The notes under the pieces: generated by a model
What the model was told of the DNA's origin: nothing
The model's database searches: none
The model's input: only the letters and a program-made list of their open reading frames with translations
Part shown: piece after piece, positions 56,436 through 64,000 of the stretch
How the letters are laid out: the number at the start of each line of letters is the position of its first letter
Position numbering within the stretch: the first letter of the stretch is position 1
Program-made: the position numbers and the translations under genes
DNA from: Rutidosis leptorrhynchoides
Lineage: Eukaryota; Streptophyta; Magnoliopsida; Asterales; Asteraceae
Length of the DNA stretch: 64,000 nucleotides
Direction: 5' to 3'
Assembly (NCBI RefSeq): GCF_046630445.1
Contig: NC_092341.1
Coordinates: forward strand, 34,699,501-34,763,500

Positions 56436-59400
56436 GCCCCCCTTAAACTTGATTTCGTTACTCCGAGCATATTCCGTAATCTCTGAAACGTCTCGTGTTT
56501 TAGAGGCTTTGTGAAAATATCAGCAACTTGGTCAAGTGACTTCGCGTACTTTATCTGCACCTCTTTATTTGTAACACACTCCCTAATGTAATGGTATTTC
56601 GTATCGATGTGCTTGCTTCGATCATGGAAGACTGGATTCTTTGCTAGAGCAATCGCAGACTTGTTATCCACATATATCTCTGTAGCTTCCTTTTGAAAAA
56701 ACTTAAGCTCATTTAGTAACTTCCTGAGCCATATTGCATGACAGGTGCACGATGTTGCTGCTACAAACTCGGCTTCACACGTTGACAGAGTCACAATGGG
56801 TTGCTTCTTCGAGCTCCATGTGAACGCCGTATCTCCCATATAGAACACGAAACCACTCGTACTCTTACGATCATTTATGTCTCCAGCCCAATCACTATCA
56901 CTGTATCCAACTAGCTTGAAGTGTTCAGAAGGCGAATAAAACAGGCCATAGTCAATCGTACCTTTGATGTAGCGAAGTATCCTCTTGGCCGCATTCAAGT
57001 GATTTATTGTAGGTGCTTCCATGTATCGACTTACTAGTCCAACTCCGTAGAGAATATCTGGCCTCGTGCAGGTTAGGTACCTCAGACTTCCAACCAAACT
57101 CTTGTATTGTGTTGGATCCACCAAGTATCCTTCATCATCTTTTGACAATTTGAGATTGCAATCCACCGGTGTGTTCATTGACTTGCAGTCATTCATCTTA
57201 AACTTCTTGAGCACCTCATTCGCATAACCTTCTTGGGATATGAATATTCCTTCTTTCTTTTGTTTTACCTCGATCCCAAGATAGTAAGCCATAAGTCCAA
57301 TGTCGGTCATCTCGAACTCCCGAACCATTGCTTTCTTGAACTCATCAAACATTTTGGGATTACTACCAGTGAATATCAAGTCATCCACATATAGGCACAC
57401 AATCATAACATCTCCTTCCTTGCTTACTTTGGTATATAGAGCATGCTCATGTGGGCATTTTGTAAAGCCATTCTGTTGGAAATACTTGTTTATCCTGCTA
57501 TTCCATGCTCGAGGCGCTTGCTTCAACCCATATAAGGCCCTTTTCAATTTCAGCACCTTATTCTCTTGGCCTTTCACGATGTATCCCAAAGGTTGTTCTA
57601 TATAGACTTCTTCTTCTAAGTGGCCATTAAGGAACGCGGATTTGACATCCATTTGATAAATCTTCCAATTATGCTGAGCCGCAAGTGAGATTATTAATCT
57701 TATAGTTTCTAGACGAGCGACGGGAGCAAATACTTCTTCATAGTCTATGCCAGCTCGTTGACTATATCCTTTCGCCACCAACCTTGCCTTGTATCTTTCA
57801 ACTTCACCTTTGGAATTCTTCTTGGCCTTGTACACCCACTTTACACCAATAGCCTTATGCCCTTTTGGTAGTGTAGCAAGATCCCACGTATCATTCTTCT
57901 CGATTGCTTGAATCTCCTTGTCCATGGCATGTTTCCACTTTTGGCTTTTCGCTGCGTCTTCGTAACTTATTGGCTCACAATCGGCAAGAAGGCAGAACAA
58001 TGATAGATCCTCCATAGGCTGGGTTACCTCGTACAACTCCCTAATGCTCCTTGTGTGATGTTGTAGCCTACTTGATTCTCCTCCTGATGTTGGTGTCACT
58101 TCATTAGGTGTAGTGGTTGGAGTACGTGGAGAGTGCGGAGATGGTGTACTAGAAGGTTCTTGAACTTCTAGATATTCTTCGTTCCTTGTAGTACTTTCGA
58201 ATGGATAAGGGAGAAAGTCGTAGTTCTCCTCTTCGGGAACATTCCAATCCCATGTTTCTTCTTCATCGAACACCACATCTCGACGTGAGATTACTTTACC
58301 GGTCTTGGGATTGTATAACTTGTAACCCTTCGAACTTGAGTTATAGCCCATGAATATGAGTTTCTCGCTTTTATCATCGAGCTTCGTCCTCTTCTGATCT
58401 GGCACATGAGCATATGCCACACTTCCGAACACTCGAAGGTGTAAGATGCCGGGCTTCCTTCCACTCCAAGCTTCAATGGGCGTTTTGTTCTTGACGCTTC
58501 TAGTGGGCGAGCGATTTGCTAGATAGATCGCACAGTCCACTGCCTCAGCCCAAAACTCCTTAGGCATCCTTTTGCTCTTTAACATACTCCGGGCCATATC
58601 AAGAATGGTCCTATTTTTTCTTTCCGCAACACCATTTTGTTGAGGTGAATACGGAAGAGTTAGAGGATGTCGTAAGCCATTGTTGTCGCAAAATTCCTTG
58701 AATTCCTTGGATGTGAACTCTCCTCCACGATCGGATCTCAACGCCTTTATGGTGAGACCACTTTGATTCTCCACAAATGCTTTAAACTTCTTGAACATTC
58801 CAAAAGCTTCCGACTTCTCTTTTAGAAAATAGACCCATGTTTTTCGACTAAAATCATCAATGAATAGAAGAAAATATCTATTTTTACCAAAAGACGGTGG
58901 GCTGATGGGTCCACACACATCCGTGTGAATAAGTTCTAGAGGTTTCTTCGCTCTACTAGAAGCTTCTGTTGGAAAACTGTTTCGAAAGTGCTTTCCTAGA
59001 AGGCATCCCTCACATATTTGATCCGGATGATTAATTGGAGGCAAACCCTTCACCATTCCTTTACTTGATAATAATTTTAAGCCTCCAAAATTTAAGTGCC
59101 CGTATCTCATGTGCCAAAGCCAAGAATTATCTTTGAAACATGCTTTTAAACATCTTGGAATGTCATGTTGAATATTTAGCATGAACATCCTATTCGTTGA
59201 CATTGGCACCTTAGCAATCAAACCTCCTTTTTGGTCTCTTAAAGAAAGGGTACGATTTATCATGTGAATATCATAGCCTTTCTCCAAGAGTTGTCCAATA
59301 CTTAGTATATTCGTCTTCATATTGGGCACATAATACACGTTAGAGATAAATTGTTGCCTTCCATTTTTCAAGCGGATGAGAATCTTACCTTTGCCTTTAA

Positions 59401-60523
59401 CCGGGACTTTAGAGGAATCTCCGAAGGTGATATTTCCACTAATTACCTCGTCTAACTCCACAAACATGTTTTTCTCACCGCACATATGGTTGCTTGCACC
59501 CGTGTCGAGATACCACAAATTTGATTCTCCGTTATCGTCACCTTTGCATGCTAGTAACAAAGTGTTTTCCACGGCTTCAGTATCTTCTTGTGCAAAATTT
59601 GCTCTTTCTTGCACGTAATTGTTTGACTTCTCGCATTCCGAAGCATAGTGACCAAATTTATGACAATTATAGCATTTGGTTTGAGATTTGTCATACCTTG
59701 GCTTTCTACTTGTGTAGCCTCTCCCGCGACCTCTTGTCGGGTGAAAATCTTGACTTCTTTCTTCATTTTTGTAAGAACTATAACCTCCACGTTTGATATA
59801 TCCTTGCCCTCGTCCTCGGCCACGTACTTGACCACGGCCTCGTTGACTCGTTTGATGAGTCTTTTCACTGTTCTCTTCCTTGAAAGAGAGTTTTGCTTGT
59901 AAAGCTTGCTCCAAAGGCTCCTTATTTTTCTTATTGAACCTCTCTTCATGGGCTTGTAGTGAACCCATGAGTTCATCGATAGTCATTGATTCTAGATCTT
60001 TAGATTCTTCAATGGCTACGACTATATAGTCGAATTTTGAATCTAATGATCTAAGAATTTTCTCAATGACCCTCACATCACTTAAAGTTTCACCATTCCT
60101 CTTTAATTGATTGACAACCGCCAAGACTCTTGTAAAATAATCAGAAATTGATTCTGAGTCTTTCTTATTTAAGGATTCGAACTCACCTCGTAGTGTTTGT
60201 AGTCGAACCTTTTTCACCTTATCAACTCCCTTATAAGAATTCTCCAAGATCTCCCATGCTTTCTTGGCGGTGGTTGCACTTGCAATTTTCTCAAAAGCTC
60301 CATCATCTACACTTTGTTGGATGATGGAAAGAGCTTTTTGATCGTTCGTCTTCATTAATTTTTTCTCCTTGCCGAGAGGACCTTTTTCTGCAGGTTCCTC
60401 ATAGCCTTCCTCCACAATCTCCCATAAGTCTTGTCCACCTAGGAAGGTCTTCATTTGGATGCTCCATCGATCATAATTATCCTTTGTGAGGCGAAAAAAC
60501 GTGATGACATTGTTGGCCATCAT
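56423..60523 (-). CDS. Copia Gag-Pol polyprotein, intact (1,366 aa)
   Basis: It starts at an ATG 14 bases after the primer site; a second ATG follows at once, so either Met could be used. Domains: gag (1-230) beginning [20 protein letters not shown]; an Arg/Gly-rich stretch; zinc knuckle [14 protein letters not shown] near 281; protease [10 protein letters not shown] near 338; integrase with HHCC, HTDVCGP, SDRGGEF near 596 and NGVAER, again with 35 residues between Asp and Glu; reverse transcriptase with YVDDLIFTG near 1046; and RNase H with [10 protein letters not shown]. All catalytic residues are present. The frame reads through the purine tract into the 3' LTR and stops there. It differs in sequence from the array elements at 38-52 kb and is a separate copia lineage that I do not assign further. 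Confidence 0.96.
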   Translation of the reverse strand: MMANNVITFFRLTKDNYDRWSIQMKTFLGGQDLWEIVEEGYEEPAEKGPLGKEKKLMKTNDQKALSIIQQSVDDGAFEKIASATTAKKAWEILENSYKGVDKVKKVRLQTLRGEFESLNKKDSESISDYFTRVLAVVNQLKRNGETLSDVRVIEKILRSLDSKFDYIVVAIEESKDLESMTIDELMGSLQAHEERFNKKNKEPLEQALQAKLSFKEENSEKTHQTSQRGRGQVRGRGRGQGYIKRGGYSSYKNEERSQDFHPTRGRGRGYTSRKPRYDKSQTKCYNCHKFGHYASECEKSNNYVQERANFAQEDTEAVENTLLLACKGDDNGESNLWYLDTGASNHMCGEKNMFVELDEVISGNITFGDSSKVPVKGKGKILIRLKNGRQQFISNVYYVPNMKTNILSIGQLLEKGYDIHMINRTLSLRDQKGGLIAKVPMSTNRMFMLNIQHDIPRCLKACFKDNSWLWHMRYGHLNFGGLKLLSSKGMVKGLPPINHPDQICEGCLLGKHFRNSFPTEASSRAKKPLELIHTDVCGPISPPSFGKNRYFLLFIDDFSRKTWVYFLKEKSEAFGMFKKFKAFVENQSGLTIKALRSDRGGEFTSKEFKEFCDNNGLRHPLTLPYSPQQNGVAERKNRTILDMARSMLKSKRMPKEFWAEAVDCAIYLANRSPTRSVKNKTPIEAWSGRKPGILHLRVFGSVAYAHVPDQKRTKLDDKSEKLIFMGYNSSSKGYKLYNPKTGKVISRRDVVFDEEETWDWNVPEEENYDFLPYPFESTTRNEEYLEVQEPSSTPSPHSPRTPTTTPNEVTPTSGGESSRLQHHTRSIRELYEVTQPMEDLSLFCLLADCEPISYEDAAKSQKWKHAMDKEIQAIEKNDTWDLATLPKGHKAIGVKWVYKAKKNSKGEVERYKARLVAKGYSQRAGIDYEEVFAPVARLETIRLIISLAAQHNWKIYQMDVKSAFLNGHLEEEVYIEQPLGYIVKGQENKVLKLKRALYGLKQAPRAWNSRINKYFQQNGFTKCPHEHALYTKVSKEGDVMIVCLYVDDLIFTGSNPKMFDEFKKAMVREFEMTDIGLMAYYLGIEVKQKKEGIFISQEGYANEVLKKFKMNDCKSMNTPVDCNLKLSKDDEGYLVDPTQYKSLVGSLRYLTCTRPDILYGVGLVSRYMEAPTINHLNAAKRILRYIKGTIDYGLFYSPSEHFKLVGYSDSDWAGDINDRKSTSGFVFYMGDTAFTWSSKKQPIVTLSTCEAEFVAATSCTCHAIWLRKLLNELKFFQKEATEIYVDNKSAIALAKNPVFHDRSKHIDTKYHYIRECVTNKEVQIKYAKSLDQVADIFTKPLKHETFQRLRNMLGVTKSSLRGAVGN

Positions 60524-60536
60524 CTTGTCGAACCAA

Positions 60537-60548
60537 GCTCTGATACCA
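60537..60548 (-). other. Primer-binding site of the complete copia element
   Basis: TGGTATCAGAGC on the minus strand, two bases inside the 5' LTR, complementary to initiator tRNA-Met. Confidence 0.93.
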
Positions 60549-60551
60549 ATT

Positions 60552-60935
60552 TGTTAGAAATAGGAGGTTATGTGTATATTATTTATGGAAGAGAGGATTG
60601 ATAATTTAGAAGTTTGATTGATCTTGAAAACTCTTCTTTTATTGCTTATTGAATTGCTTTGTTGCTTGATTACAAATGAGGGGTGAAGCCCTCTATTTAT
60701 ACTACTCAATGGAGTAGTCTAGATCACTCCATCATCTACTACTATCTAGATATTTCCTAGTATTTCTAGACCTAGATATTTTACAAGATTATTCTACACA
60801 CATTTTACACACTTTCACTACTACATATTACAAGAAGTTTCTACATAATGGGCTATAATCTTGATCCAAAATAGTTGTATACTTGCAAGCCCAAATCCAA
60901 AACAAATAGCCCACAATCAAGTTTAGTTTCCAACA
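60552..60935 (-). repeat. 5' LTR of the complete copia element
   Basis: 384 bp, same sequence as the 3' LTR. It contains AGTATAAATAGAG on the minus strand (about 60691-60703), a good TATA box for the element transcript. Confidence 0.96.
60691..60703 (-). promoter_or_regulatory. TATA box of the 5' LTR
   Basis: AGTATAAATAGAG on the minus strand inside the LTR, the likely core promoter of the element. The 3' LTR copy (56191-56203) points toward the F-box remnant and could start read-through transcripts there. Confidence 0.7.
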
Positions 60936-60940
60936 ATAAT

Positions 60941-61384
60941 TACCTCACAGTTTTACTAAGATTAGAGTCTGCAAAGTCGTTAGTCGCTGCAGCTGTTAAA
61001 CCCTAATTCCGTCGAGCTAATGAAATTCTTTAAATCGGTTTTTATTATATATATAAGTTATAAATCATAAATAACATATAAATTATACCGAGTATATTAC
61101 TCCGTATAAAATGACTTATTTTTTGCTGGACTACCAATATATTACTTGGTGGGCCACCAACATGCTAGCCAACAGATGGGCTTTCTATTGGGCTATCTGT
61201 TGGACATGGTCTTAGACAGGATATATACATGCTTACATATGTCATTATAAAGTTTATAGTTTCTTTTTGTAACAGTTTTATTTATAAAAAGAATAACGAA
61301 TTATACATTTTATTAACAGATTATGGTTATACGAAAACCGCAAGAGTGTATAATATCTTTATGAAAGAATATACACAAATCAAG
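60941..61384. other. Spacer between two retrotransposons
   Basis: About 440 bp with no recognisable gene. It continues the host sequence broken at 56051. A short repeat of GGGCTATCTGTTGG-like text lies near 61165-61205. The open frame at 61229-61441 runs into the next LTR and has no domain. Confidence 0.5.
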
Positions 61385-62070
61385 TGTAACGACCCCAAAT
61401 CCGTTTACCAAAAACAAAACACTATTTTTTTTATAAGTTAGGTCCAATATAGCGTTCATAATACATTACATTTCCAACTCTGTTTTAACCAAAAACATAA
61501 TATCATAACGTTACGTTTAACAACTTATAATGACCCTTGGTACACAAAGGACACATTGCAAAAGCAATTGTAATAATGACCCAATTACACAAAATACGGG
61601 TTAAGACTCAATAACCCAACCCAATACCAAGAGCATAACTACCAAATCCCCAATCCGCGTCCAAATATCCAAAAGCTACCCCATCGAGCCCAAGCGCTCC
61701 TACGTACCTAGTCTATCAACTAACTAGCTCCACAATCACAATACATGTAAAAAGGTAAACACCGAGAGGGGTAAGCATAAAGCTTAGTTAATGCAATAAT
61801 TATACATATACATATATAATCTACTTTCTTGCAAACACTTACACAAATACCACATACGAGCTAGCAATTCAACAACCATGCAATCTCAATTCGTAAACGA
61901 AATATCCGCAATTCATAATAAGCTAGCATCGCCAATAGCATATAGTTCACAATTTAATATGCTAAATACAAAAATCACACAACCATGGTTAACCAATAGC
62001 AGAAAGGAATGGTACTCGCGAAGGACCATCGGAGTTCACGACATTCATTAGTGTACTTAACATCGCGTAT

Positions 62071-62245
62071 CACTAACCCCCGGGTGGTGTCTTAACACCG
62101 CGACTAACCCACCCATCACGAGAATGTGGTGTCTTAACACCGCGACTAACCCACATGTCACTAACCCCGGAGTGGTGTCTTAACACCGCGACTAACCCAC
62201 TCGTCACGTAAAATGTGGCGTCTCAACACCGCGACTAACCCACAT
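62071..62245. repeat. Four tandem repeats of about 47 bp in the LTR
   Basis: The core GTGGTGTCTTAACACCGCGA recurs near 62084, 62127, 62173 and 62217 (the last with GTGGCGTCTCAACACC). GTGTCTTAACAC is itself an imperfect inverted repeat, so each unit could fold. Confidence 0.82.
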
Positions 62246-63511
62246 TCCACACCACACAAATAAATACATTATATACATATACGTATAATTATTCCACTCA
62301 CCTCATGAATTCGAGCATTACAAACCATGTGCGAAATCTCTACCAAACGCAACCGAGCAAGCTTTTACCTATAATACGCATATAGGTATACACATAATCA
62401 ACATACATTCTCTACAAGAGAATTCGACGCCAACACCCTTAACCAAGGGTTTATACCTACATCCACAATCCGCCCATTTAGACACCTAAAGTGGACTTCA
62501 CCAATTACCACTACGGGTGGTAATTCCAACCCATTCAAACATGTTTAACTTAACCCAAATTATACTTGACACCAATTAGACCAACCTAGGTCCCAACACT
62601 AGATTACTACTTAGGTAGTGATCATTTCAAACACCATATACCCTAAAACTACAACACGCGCAATATTGACCCATATTGCATTTGACCACGTTTGACTTAT
62701 GTTAAATACCATTTTAACCCAAAATCACTCCCCACGATTACTTTCATTCAAAGATGTCATTTAACACTTAACAAAAGTGTTTAACATCCATTTAATAAAA
62801 AACTAGTGTCATTACCAAATTCGACCTAATTCAACTCACCCAATTTGACATAAGTCCCAAAAACGCCCAAAATCACTAACGACTAGTGACTATATTTTCA
62901 AAACACCAATTAACTCCTAAATCAAGTATTTACACACTTGATTCACCAAAACTTGACTCAAAACTCATTTTGACACCAAACCAAGTCAACACCCATTTTG
63001 ACTAGCAAACTTTGTTCTTAAGAACATCAAAATCACCAACACACTTACAATCTAGTGATTAACACCTAAACCCATGACGAATCTAGCCAATTTCATCATT
63101 AAACCCTAAACCTACAATAATTTGGTCTACTCACACTAACCATACCCGAAACCCCTAAATATCACAATAAATGGGGTTTATAACCCTAACAAGCATAAAC
63201 CCTAAACACAAACAAGAATCAAACACTACAATTCGGATTAGGGTTTACCTCAAGTACCAAAACGAGCTCTAGTAGCTAGAAACACCAACAACCACCAAGA
63301 ACCACTCCACTTTGGGCAAGAATCACCATCTTCATCACCATTTGAAGCTTCCTCTCTCTAGAACTCCCCTCTCTCTCTCTCTAATATGTTTGGTTTGTGT
63401 GAAATGAGTGTGAAATGAGCTCATGATATGGTCCGACTTCAAAGTGAAAGGACCAAAACACCCTCCAAAATCCCCTTAAAAACGAGTTCAAGACATCAAG
63501 TCTGCCACATT

Positions 63512-63644
63512 GTCGCGTTTCGCGACATCTGGTCGCGTTTCGCGACACCCCAAACGCGACAAAATCAATTGGAACGCGATGAAGTGACCAGGACTTGGAT
63601 TTTTAAGGCGTCGTGTTTTGACCCACTTTGTCGCGTTTCGCGAC
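63512..63644. repeat. Three identical GTCGCG-TTT-CGCGAC hairpins
   Basis: GTCGCGTTTCGCGAC occurs at 63512-63526, 63532-63546 and 63630-63644, each a perfect 6-bp stem with a TTT loop. Half-copies AAACGCGAC lie nearby. They resemble in core and pairing the hairpins of the Athila-like element at 6193-6238 and 8016-8061. Confidence 0.85.
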
Positions 63645-63858
63645 GTACCAAAACGCGACAAGTACGCTCCAAACGCGATAACTGCAGTTGTCAGCTTCAA
63701 TTTAAAAGTTCAGGGACTGAGGTTGATAGATTCTGATTCTGATGTAAATTCTGAAAATGCATAAGTGTTAGGTTGACTTTCAGTGACACTTTTTGATGCA
63801 CACTTTTACTGACATTTTCTGATGCACACTTCTGATGTATAGAATTCAGGGTGTTACA

Positions 63859-64000
63859 ACTCTCCCCCACTTATAATGGATCACGTCCCCGTGATCTACG
63901 CCACTTAACAAACCGGACTCACACCCAATGGCCCTCCGACATACCTCCAAACTCGGTGTCCACAACGATTTCCATTAACTCGAATATCTTCCCACACGCC
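63859..64000 (-). mobile_element. 3' end of the Ty3/gypsy-type interior, with purine tract
   Basis: The purine tract is 63859-63872. About 7 bases further in is a hairpin, GATCACG-TCCC-CGTGATC (63879-63896). The remaining bases give no clear domain; they may be the end of the polyprotein or 3' untranslated sequence. Confidence 0.6.

Larger units (their letters stand above)
56052..60935 (-). mobile_element. Complete copia element with matching LTRs
   Basis: The LTRs are 56052-56435 (3') and 60552-60935 (5'), each 384 bp; reading them line by line I found no difference. Perfect target copies ATAAT lie at 56047-56051 and 60936-60940. On the minus strand the primer site TGGTATCAGAGC (60537-60548) follows the 5' LTR after two bases, and the purine tract AAGGGGGGC (56436-56444) precedes the 3' LTR. 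The polyprotein is uninterrupted. Identical LTRs mean a very recent insertion, so this is the best candidate here for a currently mobile element. Confidence 0.97.
61385..63858 (-). repeat. 3' LTR of a Ty3/gypsy-type element, 2,474 bp
   Basis: On the minus strand it begins TGTAACACCCTGAATTC at 63858 and ends GGGGTCGTTACA at 61385. The purine tract AAGTGGGGGAGAGT just before it (63859-63872) shows that it is the 3' LTR of a minus-strand element whose body lies to the right. TGTAAC...GTTACA ends and this size fit plant Ty3/gypsy elements, possibly the Tekay group; that is inference. It contains a tandem repeat (62071-62245) and GC hairpins (63512-63644). Confidence 0.8.

Overview
This is nuclear DNA from a flowering plant. 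The signs are GT-AG introns, plant-type Ty1/copia and Ty3/gypsy retrotransposons, a Helitron, MITEs, tRNA-derived SINEs and an F-box/FBD gene remnant. The very AT-rich LTRs and their end sequences look to me like the Asteraceae (daisy family), but that is recollection and was not checked. No bacterial system, CRISPR array, rRNA or functional tRNA is seen. About 90% of the window is transposon sequence or repeat.

Layout. (1) 1-8529: an Athila-like Ty3/gypsy element on the minus strand with an open gag-pol frame that runs off the left edge, a tRNA-Asp-type primer site and a 1,987-bp 5' LTR. It sits inside (2) a maze of a large-LTR, pol-less element family (LARD-like), 8530-31050. This holds inverted LTR pieces flanking a trapped copia RNase H fragment, the whole arranged as a 2.95-kb tandem duplication; then an internally deleted minus-strand copy (12173-19973, target duplication TTTAC); then a complete plus-strand copy (20103-31050) with 3.3- and 4.1-kb LTRs, a broken gag-like frame and a SINE. 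(3) 32195-52745: the one convincing host gene, a six-exon Sec14/CRAL-TRIO lipid-transfer protein of 269 residues. Its fourth intron is about 18.5 kb long because it holds a Helitron (34124-36455), a TTA-flanked MITE (36601-36901) and a tandem array of three Tnt1-type copia elements sharing four LTRs (38146-52272). (4) 53706-55311: a decayed F-box/LRR/FBD gene on the minus strand. (5) 56052-60935: a complete copia element on the minus strand with two LTRs that read the same and a perfect 5-bp target duplication. (6) 61385-64000: the 3' LTR and the last internal bases of a Ty3/gypsy-type element that continues to the right.

How the parts relate. The host exons splice cleanly on paper across the retrotransposon array, so the gene may still work if the long intron is removed. 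The three array units carry different lesions: unit 1 has a full polyprotein, unit 2 has an E-to-D change at the third integrase catalytic residue, and unit 3 lost the reverse-transcriptase active site by an in-frame 558-bp deletion. The LARD-like family has no enzymes and would depend on a partner element. The most unusual signals are the shared-LTR triple array inside a gene, the 174-bp palindrome present in only one LTR of the LARD-like element, the inverted/tandem LTR duplication, and paired short CGCGA hairpins in the LTR and leader of the Athila-like element that recur in similar form in the unrelated LTR at 63.5 kb.
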